Part shown: positions 53,599 through 62,293 of the stretch, piece after piece
Numbering within the stretch: the stretch's first letter is position 1
Layout of the letters: each line of letters opens with the position of its first letter
NCBI GenBank assembly: GCA_963800395.1
Contig: CAWDBD010000014.1
Location: forward strand, 186,001 to 250,000
Origin: DASSBG01 sp963800395
Lineage (GTDB): Bacteria > Pseudomonadota > Gammaproteobacteria > Xanthomonadales > Rhodanobacteraceae
Direction: 5' to 3'
DNA length: 64,000 nt
The notes under the pieces: generated by a model
Database searches by the model: none
What the model was told of the DNA's origin: nothing
What the model saw: only the letters and a program-made list of their open reading frames with translations
Made by a program: the position numbers and the translations under genes

Positions 53599-54125
53599 CG
53601 GTGGAAGGCGCCGGTTTTCACTCGCTGATTCGTACCATCCCGGATTTCCCGCAGCAGGGAGTCGCGTTTCGCGACATCATGCCGATGCTGGCTGATCCGG
53701 CTGCATTCAAGCACTGCATCGACGCTCTGGCAGCGCCGTGGCTGCAGTCGGATGTCGAGCTTGTGCTGGCAATCGAGGCGCGCGGATTTCTGTTCGGCAG
53801 TGCCCTTGCGCAACGCCTTGGTGCAGGACTTGTGCCCTTGCGAAAGGCAGGCAAATTGCCCGGTTCGGTGGTGGGCAAAGACTACGTTCTCGAGTACGGC
53901 AGTGCGCGGCTGGAAGCGCAGAATGATGTGGTCGACGCGGGCGCGCGGGCGGTCATCCTGGACGATGTCCTGGCCACCGGTGGCACACTGGCCGCATCTC
54001 TTGAGCTGGCGCGCAGCCTGCAACTCGAGGTGCTTGGTGCGTCGGTCGTGATCGAGATTGCCGCACTGGATGGCCGCAGGCAATGGCCCGGTGACGGCCC
54101 CCTGCACGCGCTTGTGCAGGGCTGA
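53595..54125 (+). CDS. apt: Adenine phosphoribosyltransferase
   Basis: Converts adenine and PRPP to AMP for purine salvage. 176 residues, the usual bacterial length. IRTIPDFPQQGVAFRDIMPM is the N-terminal signature, EARGFLFGSALAQRLG follows, and the PRPP-binding loop is RAVILDDVLATGGTLAASLE. No signal peptide; cytosolic dimer expected. Translationally coupled to the DUF2007 gene, with dgkA 11 bases downstream. Confidence 0.96.
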   Translation: MTVEGAGFHSLIRTIPDFPQQGVAFRDIMPMLADPAAFKHCIDALAAPWLQSDVELVLAIEARGFLFGSALAQRLGAGLVPLRKAGKLPGSVVGKDYVLEYGSARLEAQNDVVDAGARAVILDDVLATGGTLAASLELARSLQLEVLGASVVIEIAALDGRRQWPGDGPLHALVQG

Positions 54126-54136
54126 GGCTTTCAACC

Positions 54137-54511
54137 ATGGCAAGTATCGAGTCGCGCGGTCCCCGACAGATTTTTCGAGCCCTTGTGTGGTCGCTCAAGG
54201 GTTTGCGTGCCGCGTGGCGACACGAGGCCTCCTTTCGACTCGAGGTCGGCCTGTCCGTGGTACTGGTTCCACTGGGTCTGTGGCTGGGGCACGGTGGTGT
54301 GGAGAAGCTGCTGCTGGCAGGATCGCCATTGCTGGTGATGTCCGCCGAACTTCTGAATTCGGCCATCGAGGCGGTCATTGACAAGGTCAGCCCGGAATAC
54401 AACGAACTGGCCGGTCGCGCCAAGGACATGGGATCGGCAGCGGTATTCATGCTGATGATGCTCGTGGTGTTGACCTGGGGTTTGCTGCTGCTTCCGCGCA
54501 TGCTCGTGTAA
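54137..54511 (+). CDS. dgkA: Diacylglycerol kinase
   Basis: Trimeric inner-membrane kinase that phosphorylates diacylglycerol for recycling into phospholipid. 124 residues with three transmembrane helices. Catalytic and ligand-binding elements are intact: WSLKGLRAAWRHEASFRLEV, AELLNSAIEAVIDKVSPEYN and ELAGRAKDMGSAAVFMLMM. Last gene of the small operon with apt. Confidence 0.97.
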   Translation: MASIESRGPRQIFRALVWSLKGLRAAWRHEASFRLEVGLSVVLVPLGLWLGHGGVEKLLLAGSPLLVMSAELLNSAIEAVIDKVSPEYNELAGRAKDMGSAAVFMLMMLVVLTWGLLLLPRMLV

Positions 54512-54552
54512 CTTAGGAATTTGGGCAGTAGAAACACAAACGGCTGCGGCTC

Positions 54553-54639
54553 GTGGTTTTGGCCAGCTTTTCCGCTCATTTTCGTTAAATAGCTACGGCT
54601 ATTCGCCTCAAATGATCGAAAAATCTGCCTCAAAACCAC
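54553..54639. repeat. 87-bp imperfect palindrome
   Basis: GTGGTTTTG (54553-54561) is inverted exactly as CAAAACCAC (54631-54639), and AATAGC-TACG-GCTATT (54588-54603) forms the centre. Between these, the arms stay largely alike (left TTTTCCGCTCATTT against right read inversely TTTTTCGATCATTT). Folded as RNA or cruciform it would be about 40 base pairs long. No gene and no T-run. It lies between dgkA and the S9 peptidase and may be a dispersed repeat or a long processing hairpin. Confidence 0.7.
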
Positions 54640-54728
54640 TTTGCCTCGCTCACTTGGTTGCTACCGCCCAGGCTCCTAGCCGTCAGTGCGATCTTGCCCG
54701 GGCCGGTTTCATCACCGCGTCTGGCTGC

Positions 54729-54734
54729 TACAAT
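54729..54734 (+). promoter_or_regulatory. Candidate -10 box for the S9 peptidase gene
   Basis: TACAAT preceded by TGC, 69 bases before the start codon, followed by an AT-rich stretch (ATTTTTC). The -35 is weak (TTTCAT around 54707). Suggestive only. Confidence 0.35.
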
Positions 54735-54803
54735 ATTTTTCTGTCATTCGGGTTCACCAGCGGGTCGCGCTGTGGACCACCAATACAAACGGAGTGGAAA
54801 GAC

Positions 54804-56837
54804 ATGCGAATCACGGTCTTCCGGGCTTTGCTTGGCAGCATGCTGGCAGCAGTCCTGTGGGTAAACCTTGCTCCTGCGAGCGAGGCCATTTCCATCGAGA
54901 ATCTTGCGCGCGAACCGGCGCTGCAATCGGTGACGATGAGTCCGGATGGCAAACATCTGGTGGCCCTCATCCCTTCACCCAAGAACAAGGACGAGACGGC
55001 GCTCGCCACATGGGACCTGTCCAATCTGAGCTCCAAGCCAACGGTGGTCACGCCCTCCGGCGAGCACATGAAGTTCATTGCCGCCTACGCGCTGAAGGCC
55101 GACAAGATCCTCGCCGTAGCGCGTCAGGAGTGGACCGGCCAGCTCGGCGGGTGCGGGGAAGGAAAAGTCACCGGAGCGACCAAGACCTTCATCAGCAAGG
55201 CATATCTCACGGGAGCCGGGCAGAAGAACTTCAAACAGGCGTTTGCCAGCGACAGGCACAAGACCGGGGTGAGCAAGCAGACCGAAACCTGCTTGAAGCT
55301 GGCGGGTACGGCGTCACTTGTCGACATGCTTCCCCTGGATCCGAAACACGTCATCATCCAGCGCTTGAGCAGCCTCAGCCTGTCCTCGAGCTACTACCTG
55401 TATGACCTGAAAACCGGAGAGGCCAAGCTGCTGTTCCGTGGGGGGGGACGCGCCTCGCCCGCTCTGTTCGATCCGCGTAACGGCGATGTACTTGTCAAGT
55501 CACGTGTCGAGCCCAAGGGAGACGACTACGAGCAGCAGTTCCTGTTTCTGGACCCCAAGTCCGGCGAATTCAAGCTGCAGGACCCTCTGACCACCCAGCT
55601 TTCCAACCGGCATGCCGTCAGTGTGGTCGGCATTGATGATGACAGCGGCAAGTACTATGTGCTGACCGACCAGTTTTCCGACAAGGTCCAGGTGCGCATG
55701 TATGACGCCGCCAGGCAGAAATACGATCCAACGCCTGCCGTTGCGCAGAAAGACTATTCCATCACGGGTCTGGTTTTTGGCAAGCAACCGAGCAATTTCA
55801 ACAAGGTTCTGGGTTTCCAGATCGGCGGGCCGCATCTGCAGACGATCTACATCGACCCCAAATTCAAGGCCATCCAGGCCAGTATCCAGAAGGCCTTTCC
55901 AGATCAGCAGGTGAACATTTCCAGCTATACGGATGGGCTGTCCAAGGTCTTGTTCACTGCCTCGAGTTCCAGTGTTCCGGTGAGCTATCACATGCTCATG
56001 GATGGCAAGCGAATAGTGAACCTGGGCAAATCACGTCCATGGATAAAGAAAGGCCTGACCGGCGAAGAGCGCTGGGTCACTTACAAGGCACGCGACGGGC
56101 TGGAGATTCCGGCGATTCTGGATTTGCCGGCCGGCTGGAAAAAAGGCGATGATCCGGCGCCAGCGGTGATCATGCCGCACGGTGGTCCGTGGGCGCGTGA
56201 CTACATGGGCTGGGATGCTCCCGGCTGGGTGCCCATGCTTACCTCGCGCGGCTATGCCGTGCTGCGACCTCAGTATCGTGGTTCCGACGGCCTGGGGCGC
56301 AAGCTTTGGCTGGCCGGAGACGCACAGTGGGGCAAAGAGATGTCGGATGATCTCGATGATGGTGCGGCCTGGCTGGTATCGCAGGGTATCGCGGCCAGGG
56401 ATCGCATCGCCATTTTCGGTTATTCCTACGGCGGCTTTGCGGCGGTGGCGGCCGAGGTGCGCAAGCCATCGCCCTATCAGTGTGCCATCGCCGGTGCACC
56501 TGTTGCGGACCTGGGGCGCCTGGGCACGACATGGAGTTCTAATCGCCTGCAGCGCATCCTGCAGGGAACGACCGTCAAGGGCATGGATCCGATGAGAAAT
56601 GCGGACAAGGCGCACCTTCCCATTTTGTTGTTCGACGGCGATCGTGACGTGCGCACGCCGGGGCGAATTCATGCCGAGCCTTTCTACGATGAGGTCAAGA
56701 ACAAGGTCAAGGCCCAGTTCCACTGGATTGCAAACATGCCGCACAGCATGCCGTGGTATCCGAGCCAGCAGCGCGAGACGCTGGAACTGATCATCAACTA
56801 CCTTGACAAGGATTGCGGTCTGGCTGGCAATCACTGA
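54804..56837 (+). CDS. Exported S9-family prolyl oligopeptidase
   Basis: Serine peptidase of the prolyl oligopeptidase / acylaminoacyl-peptidase family, cleaving short peptides. 677 residues from the ATG at 54804. The N-terminus is a signal peptide (MRITVFRALLGSMLAAVLWV then NLAPASEA), so it acts in the periplasm. A beta-propeller occupies ~30-410, and the C-terminal hydrolase carries S541 (FGYSYGGFA), D615 (FDGDRDVRTP) and H647 (MPHSMPWYP). It stands 306 bases before a TonB receptor on the same strand. Confidence 0.92.
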   Translation: MRITVFRALLGSMLAAVLWVNLAPASEAISIENLAREPALQSVTMSPDGKHLVALIPSPKNKDETALATWDLSNLSSKPTVVTPSGEHMKFIAAYALKADKILAVARQEWTGQLGGCGEGKVTGATKTFISKAYLTGAGQKNFKQAFASDRHKTGVSKQTETCLKLAGTASLVDMLPLDPKHVIIQRLSSLSLSSSYYLYDLKTGEAKLLFRGGGRASPALFDPRNGDVLVKSRVEPKGDDYEQQFLFLDPKSGEFKLQDPLTTQLSNRHAVSVVGIDDDSGKYYVLTDQFSDKVQVRMYDAARQKYDPTPAVAQKDYSITGLVFGKQPSNFNKVLGFQIGGPHLQTIYIDPKFKAIQASIQKAFPDQQVNISSYTDGLSKVLFTASSSSVPVSYHMLMDGKRIVNLGKSRPWIKKGLTGEERWVTYKARDGLEIPAILDLPAGWKKGDDPAPAVIMPHGGPWARDYMGWDAPGWVPMLTSRGYAVLRPQYRGSDGLGRKLWLAGDAQWGKEMSDDLDDGAAWLVSQGIAARDRIAIFGYSYGGFAAVAAEVRKPSPYQCAIAGAPVADLGRLGTTWSSNRLQRILQGTTVKGMDPMRNADKAHLPILLFDGDRDVRTPGRIHAEPFYDEVKNKVKAQFHWIANMPHSMPWYPSQQRETLELIINYLDKDCGLAGNH

Positions 56838-57085
56838 CTCGATGACCAGGCCTGCGCAGGGCTGATCAGCAGGGGGCATTGGCCGGGTTGCTGGTGGAAC
56901 ATCCGGCTGCCCGCAATGTCGGTGCCGGGCCGGGTATGCGCAAGTCATGCCCGGCCATGGCACTGTCATGGCAGTGTGACGGTTGCGACCTTCATTCAAG
57001 ATCGCCCTGCCCGAGGGTGCGGCAGCTACGGTTCCGGGTCCGCATTTCGACTTGCATTTGCTTGCTGATGAAATTACATTGGCTT
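56838..57085. other. Gene-free spacer before the TonB receptor
   Basis: No convincing coding region or hairpin terminator. GGCATTGGCCGGGTTGC and other GC-rich stretches are present; the promoter-like palindrome lies at the far end (next entry). Confidence 0.5.
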
Positions 57086-57109
57086 AACGTACCTTTGACA
57101 GCGTACGTT
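57086..57109 (+). promoter_or_regulatory. Operator-like palindrome over a TTGACA box
   Basis: AACGTAC (57086-57092) and GTACGTT (57103-57109) are perfect inverted arms with a 10-base spacer. A consensus -35 hexamer TTGACA lies at 57095-57100, inside the palindrome. A -10 is weak (TATCCA at 57119-57124, 18-base spacer). A repressor bound here would cover the -35 of the TonB receptor gene. Confidence 0.55.
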
Positions 57110-57143
57110 CAGCTTTTGTATCCATTTCATCAGGGGCTTTACC

Positions 57144-60111
57144 ATGACCAGAACCGAGCAGTTCGCGCTAAAGCGACTTCCCCTTGCTATTGCCATCGTT
57201 GCAACACTGCAGATGGCACCGGCCTTCGCAGCTGACCAGCCTGCGTCGCATCCGTCTCCGTCCCAGTCCACGGCTCAGCAGTCGGATTCGGGCAATCAGG
57301 ATGCCCAGACGACCAGCAAACAGGATCAGGCCAAGCAGGACCAGGCGCAGAACCTTGGTGGCATGACGGTCACCGGTTCGCTGCTCAAGCGGCCGGAATA
57401 CCAGACCACGGCTCCGGTTCAGGTGATCAATCTGAAGGCCGATCTGGCGACAGGCGCATTCGATACTGCCGACCTTTTGCAAACGGCGGCCGTTGCGTCC
57501 GGCGCCACGCAGATCAATGGGCAGTTCAGCGGTTATATCGTGGACGGCGGTACTGGCGTGAAGCCGATCGACCTGCGCGGCCTGGGCGCCAATCGCACCC
57601 TGGTACTGCTGGATGGTCAGCGTCCGGGGCCTGCCGGCACTCGCGGCGCAGTGGGCTCATTCGACCTCAACGTGGTCCCCTCGGTCATTCTGGGGCGTGT
57701 CGAGATCGTCAAGGATGGTTCGTCCTCGATCTATGGTTCCGATGCCATCTCCGGTGTAGTCAACCTGATCACCCGCAAGCGTATTGACGGCGTGGAAATG
57801 AATGCTTCGGTTGCCGTACCGCAGCACGGCGGCGGTCAGCAGACGACGGCTTCCATCGGTGCCGGCTGGAACTTCGACTCCGGACATGTACTGGTGGCCG
57901 GACAGGTGCAGAAGCAGTCCCCGCTTGCGCTTGGGGACCGGAGCTTTACCAGCTGCCCTCAGGACCTCGTGTGGGGCGCGGATGGCCAGCGCATCGATCG
58001 CGCTGATCACTCCATTCTGCAAGGTACCTCCCTGGCCGGTTGCGACAACCTGTACGCCAACACCATCCTGAGGTATGCGGATGGTTATCACACCCGGTAT
58101 GTGCCATCCAAGGATGGCAGCACGGACGGTCCGTTTACCGGATACCATCCACGTCCGTACCCGTCGACGCGCTACGACGACGGCAACCCGGATGGGGCCT
58201 ATTACGAGGATGTCCTCAATTTTCCGTTCTCGGGGAATGAGTGGCTCATCAACAAGAACCAGAACTCGAGCCTGTATGCGAGCGCCGGTTTCAATTTCGG
58301 TGGGGTGAACTGGGACAGCAGCCTCCTGTTCAACCACCGCGAGACCAGAACACGGGGTTACCGGCAGTTCTTCCCGCTCGTCGTGTCGGACGGTGGTCCG
58401 ATCCAGAGCGACTACAGCAATCTCTACCTGCCGATCATGCCGTACCCGTCCAATGACAAGGTGGATGTCGACTACCTCTACCTGACTTCGAAGCTGTCGG
58501 GTCTGTTCGAGTCAACCGACAGCTGGTCGTGGGAAGTCAATGGCAGTTACAGTCGCTCCCATGGCACGTATGGTCATGTTGGCATCGATGCCAGGGTCAC
58601 CGGCGATCTGACCAGTCCCGCCAACGAGCGGGGTACTCCGCCCATCAACTATTTTGATCCGGGCATCCTCAGCGGCGAACGCATGGGCGACCTGGTGAAC
58701 GCCATCGGACTCAAGACGCAAGGCGAAACGACCTACAAGCAGCTTGATTTCAATGCCTTGTTCACGGGCAACCTGGCCACCTTGCCGGCAGGCGACGTGT
58801 CTTCGGCATTCGGTCTGGAATTCCGGCAAACCAGGATCAACGATCAACCCGACCCGAACAATGCGGCAGGCTATCGAGTGGGGTTACACCTCGGCTCAGG
58901 TCACCAAGGGCGCAGACAATGTTCGCGAAGCATTTGGCGAGGTCGGCATCCCGCTGCTGAAGGGCTTGCCGGGCATCGAGTCGCTCTCCGTAGACGTTTC
59001 CGGGCGGGTGTTCCGCTACAACAGCGTGCGCAATTGGGATCATGTGTGGAAGACCGGACTGAGCTGGCAGATTTCGCCGACCTGGCGCGTTCGCGGCTCA
59101 CTGGGTACCTCCTATCGCGCGCCCGGCCTGTACGAGCTGTACCTGGGCAACCAGACCGGATTCCTCAGTCAAATGTCGGTTGATCCGTGCATCAACTGGA
59201 GCGACAGCACCAACGACAACATCAGGGCGCACTGTGAGGCCGCCGGTATTCCGGGTGACTACGGCGGTGCCGGCTCCAGCGCCACCAGCCACCAGGGTGG
59301 CGGCAAGGGTTTTCTGAATCCCGAAACCTCCAGGGCAAAGTCGGTGGGTATTGTGTGGACCCCGACCTTCGGCAACTTCAACATGGCTCTTGACTACTTC
59401 GATTACGACATCAAGGGAGAAATCTCTACCTTGAGCGCGAGCACCATCGTTGGCAGTTGCTATTCCCGTCCGGTCTATCCGAACAACTTCTGTGACCTGT
59501 TCACCCGCAAGCCGGCGAGTGATCCGGGAAGTCCGTTCATGATCACGGACATCTATGCGACGTTCATCAATCTCAATCAGGAACGTACACGCGGATATGA
59601 CTTGCAGATGGACTACAGCGACGACTTCGCGTTCGGCAAGTTGTCGGCCGACATGCAGGTCACCTATACCCTCCAGGACACGCTGCAGGAGTTCGATTCG
59701 GCGGCAGCGAGCGGCTTCAGTGCTACCAATTTCGTCGGTGACATCGGTCGGCCCAAGACCGTTGGCCTGGGTCATGTGAGCCTGAAGCGGGGCGACTGGA
59801 CCTACTCCTGGGAGGGTCGCTACACCAGCAGCACGGACCTGAGCCAGTATTACGATGCCACCTTCAACTACTTCGGCTACGACAATGCAACGCGTGACAT
59901 CAAGGCAAAGTGGCAGTTCCGCCACAGCGTTTCCGTAGGCTACGACAAGGACAAGTGGGGCATCCTGTTCGGCATTCGCAACCTGTTTGACCAGGAGCCG
60001 GACACGATTTCATCCGGCCTGTTCGCACGCAAGGGCAATGTGCCGCTTGCGGGCTCGCAGTACGACTGGTTCGGCCGCACGTTCTTCCTGCGCACGCACT
60101 ACGATTTCTAA
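57144..60111 (+). pseudogene. TonB-dependent receptor interrupted by a frameshift
   Basis: Outer-membrane receptor of the large xanthomonad type. The first reading frame (57144 to about 58871) gives a signal peptide (MTRTEQFALKRLPLAIAIVA), a TonB-box region (NLGGMTVTGSLLKRPEYQTT), the plug (GRVEIVKDGSSSIYGSDAIS) and half of the barrel. The second frame (from about 58873 to the stop at 60111) continues EWGYTSAQVTKGADNVREAF to the terminal strand WFGRTFFLRTHYDF. Skipping one base near 58872 restores a single protein of about 988 residues with no other defect. Either a true one-base insertion or a sequencing error. Confidence 0.88.
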
Positions 60112-60135
60112 GCGAGAAGAACTGCGTTGAATATG

Positions 60136-60166
60136 GGAGGCGGCCTGGTGCCGCCTCCTTTTTTTT
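60136..60166 (+). terminator. Intrinsic terminator after the TonB receptor
   Basis: GGAGGCGGC (60136-60144), a 5-base loop, GCCGCCTCC (60150-60158), then eight T's. A textbook rho-independent terminator. Confidence 0.92.
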
Positions 60167-60346
60167 GACCGGGGGCGTACAAGCCCAGGTCATGAACGCC
60201 CTGCGTGAGCTGTCAGGGCAGGCGATGCAACAGCCTTGTTCGGGTGCTTGTGAGCCGGCTTGCAAAAAATTGCGCCAGCAGCGCGCTGTGCTGCAGCACA
60301 AACGCATTGACTCTATGATGGCAGTCAGTCAAATGAGGGGCAGACC

Positions 60347-60976
60347 ATGAAATTCATTTTCAAGCTGATTGTTTTGTTTATCCTGATCCTGATCGCATCA
60401 GGTGCCTGGGTCTGGTCCGGGCAATACAATATCGGAGCCGATTCACCGCACTGGAAACTGACCCGGCAGGCTATCAGCACCTTGCGCGAGCGCTCCATTG
60501 AAACGCGATCGGAGAACATCCGTGTGCCCGATCTGGATGATCCGGCACTCTTGTCCGAAGGTGCCGAACACTATTCGGAAATGTGCACCGGCTGTCATCT
60601 GGCCCCGGGCATGGATGAATCCGAGATGCGCGAGGGGCTGTATCCCACGCCGCCCAATCTCACCCGCTTCGCCCCGGCGCCAGCCGAGGCCTTCTGGGTG
60701 ATCAAGCACGGCATCAAGATGAGCGGCATGCCTGCCTGGGGCAAGACCCACAACGACCAGAAGATCTGGGCCATGGTTGCCTACCTGCAGAAGCAGCCGA
60801 CCCTGACAGCGGCCCGCTACCGGGAGCTCGCCGGGCAAAAGGAAGAGCAGGTGATGTCAGGGCACGATGATGATTCAGACCAGCCTGATCATGCGGGCGG
60901 TGTTGAAGCCGACGATGCCGTCGGCGAGCCCGCCATGGCGGCCAGCGTCCCGGCTGCTCCGCAATCCAGCCCGTAA
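60347..60976 (+). CDS. Membrane-anchored class I cytochrome c
   Basis: Mono-haem c-type cytochrome, 209 residues. An N-terminal hydrophobic anchor (MKFIFKLIVLFILILIASGA) places the haem domain in the periplasm. The haem-binding motif is CTGCH, with the distal methionine in GIKMSGMPAWG. The C-terminal ~40 residues are acidic and histidine-containing (MSGHDDDSDQPDHAGG) and do not look like part of the fold. Probably an electron carrier in respiration, possibly for a dehydrogenase encoded elsewhere; no partner is adjacent. Confidence 0.88.
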   Translation: MKFIFKLIVLFILILIASGAWVWSGQYNIGADSPHWKLTRQAISTLRERSIETRSENIRVPDLDDPALLSEGAEHYSEMCTGCHLAPGMDESEMREGLYPTPPNLTRFAPAPAEAFWVIKHGIKMSGMPAWGKTHNDQKIWAMVAYLQKQPTLTAARYRELAGQKEEQVMSGHDDDSDQPDHAGGVEADDAVGEPAMAASVPAAPQSSP

Positions 60977-61000
60977 ACGCCGCGTCCGGCGTTCCGCGAG

Positions 61001-61026
61001 TGTCATCCCGGCGCAGACCGGGATGA
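61001..61026. repeat. Half unit of the 52.4-kb inverted element
   Basis: GTCATCCCGG-CGCAGA-CCGGGATGAC is a self-complementary unit matching the end sequence of the element at 52356-52502 with one base change in the loop. It lies in the spacer after the cytochrome gene. Confidence 0.65.
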
Positions 61027-61104
61027 CTCGGGCTTGCCCGGTGACACTGTCTGCGCCCCGGGCGGGTGCTCGGGAGACGGTTCACGGAGCACCGGGGCGC
61101 CATG

Positions 61105-61134
61105 AAAAACGCCGGGCAGAGCCCGGCGTTCTTT
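61105..61134. terminator. Bidirectional terminator
   Basis: AACGCCGGGC-AGA-GCCCGGCGTT (61108-61130) is a perfect 10-bp stem. On the plus strand it is followed by CTTT, and on the minus strand by a run of five T's, so it can serve both the cytochrome gene and the convergent Met/His-rich gene. Confidence 0.8.
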
Positions 61135-61154
61135 CAGCGGCCATGTGAAAGGCG

Positions 61155-61604
61155 TTATTTCTGCGGCGATCCCATTGAGCCGTTCTTCATCGAGTTTTTC
61201 TCCATCATGTTCTTCTTTTCCATCATGCGCTGCTGGCGCATGGTGGTCATGTCGCCCTTGCGAAAACCCAGCACCAGGGTGATCTTGTCGCCCTTGTTCA
61301 CGTCGGCAAGGCTGGCGGGTGGAAAGTGGACAATCAGGTCCATGCCTTCGGAGTTGACGGCCATCTTGCCGGTTTTCTTGTCTACCGACGTCACAGTCGC
61401 GGGCATCATGTGATGGCCCTGCATATGCATGCGGTGCATCCGGTGCTGTCCCTTGCGCATGGCTTTCATGCCACCCTGCTGCATCTTGTTCTGGGGCTGC
61501 ATGGACTGATCGGCCTGACTGTCCTGCGCGAGTACGGCGGTGCTGGAAAGTCCGAAAGCCATGGCACCCACGATAAATGTCGAAAGAAGTTTACGAGTTA
61601 GCAT
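61155..61604 (-). CDS. Exported Met/His-rich protein, likely copper-binding
   Basis: 149 residues from the ATG at 61604 with a signal peptide (MLTRKLLSTFIVGAMAFGLS then STAVLAQ). The centre is packed with methionine and histidine (MKAMRKGQHRMHRMHMQGHH), followed by a small folded part with VTSVDKKTGKMAVNSEGMDL that resembles the CusF-type copper-chaperone core, and a tail of repeated M/K/N residues (MMEKKNMMEKNSMKNGSMG). Such residues bind Cu(I) or Ag(I). It is divergent from merR and the copper-type ATPase, so a periplasmic metal-binding role is likely. Confidence 0.75.
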   Translation of the reverse strand: MLTRKLLSTFIVGAMAFGLSSTAVLAQDSQADQSMQPQNKMQQGGMKAMRKGQHRMHRMHMQGHHMMPATVTSVDKKTGKMAVNSEGMDLIVHFPPASLADVNKGDKITLVLGFRKGDMTTMRQQRMMEKKNMMEKNSMKNGSMGSPQK

Positions 61605-61640
61605 GTCGAGCCTCCTGGTGGCACGTTTGTGTCGAACGGG

Positions 61641-61667
61641 TGGTATGAGCACTCCTATTTCATACCA
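61641..61667. promoter_or_regulatory. Inverted repeat upstream of the Met/His-rich gene
   Basis: TGGTATGA (61641-61648) and TCATACCA (61660-61667) are perfect inverted arms with an 11-base spacer, 37 bases before the gene's start on the minus strand. It may be an operator, and differs from the dyad at the merR promoter. Confidence 0.45.
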
Positions 61668-61829
61668 ATCCACCTGCAGGCAGGCTGAATGAACGTGCGT
61701 GCATTGCGCTTCATGATCCTTGCCTGCTTCTCTGAATCGGTGTGATACAGACGGACTGGATGCACCGATGCTGGCCGCAAGCCGTGGCGATTCTGCAAGA
61801 AATGTTAGCCCCTGGCGGGCCTTGAATGC

Positions 61830-61861
61830 TTGACTCTGGACCATGCTCCAGGGTTTATGCT
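61830..61861 (+). promoter_or_regulatory. MerR-type promoter of merR and the ATPase
   Basis: TTGACT (61830-61835) and TATGCT (61856-61861) are separated by 20 bases, the over-long spacer that MerR proteins untwist. In the spacer, CTGGA-CCATGC-TCCAG (61836-61851) is a perfect dyad. The expected transcription start, 6-7 bases after the -10, is at the ATG of merR (61868), so the transcript may be leaderless. Confidence 0.65.
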
Positions 61862-61867
61862 GTGCGC

Positions 61868-62293
61868 ATGAAGACTTCATCACCGTCGCATCTCAGCATT
61901 GGTGCCGTAGCCCGCGAGGCGGGTGTCGGCATCGACACCATTCGTTACTACGAGCGCGAAGGCTTGCTGCCCGAGCCACGAAGGCGGCCGTCCGGATATC
62001 GTGATTACGACGTCAAAGCCGTTACCCAGCTGCGTTTCATTCGCCGCGCCAAGGCACTGGGGTTCAGCCTCGCTGACATCCGCGAGCTGCTGACCCTGTC
62101 GCAGGACCGCGAGCAGGGCGTGGCCGGTGTCAGGGCGCGTGCTGAGTCACGGCTGGAGGAAATCAATCACCGCATGGACGAGTTGCGCCGAATGCAGCGC
62201 GGTCTGAGGCAGCTCATAGATGCCTGCCCCGGTCAGGGTGAACTGACTGCCTGTCCCATTTTGACGGCCCTGGTGTCGAAGGAGATTGCATGA
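61868..62293 (+). CDS. MerR-family metal sensor (CueR/HmrR-like)
   Basis: Metal-responsive activator, 141 residues from the ATG at 61868. The winged helix is SIGAVAREAGVGIDTIRYYE then REGLLPEPRRRPSGYRDYD. The C-terminal metal loop is CPGQGELTAC (cysteines nine apart, against eight in E. coli CueR) followed by PILTAL. Aligning with CueR, the position of S77, which distinguishes Cu(I) sensors from divalent-metal sensors (Cys), is valine here. Its stop overlaps the ATPase start by four bases, so it controls its own operon and probably the divergent gene. Confidence 0.88.
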   Translation: MKTSSPSHLSIGAVAREAGVGIDTIRYYEREGLLPEPRRRPSGYRDYDVKAVTQLRFIRRAKALGFSLADIRELLTLSQDREQGVAGVRARAESRLEEINHRMDELRRMQRGLRQLIDACPGQGELTACPILTALVSKEIA

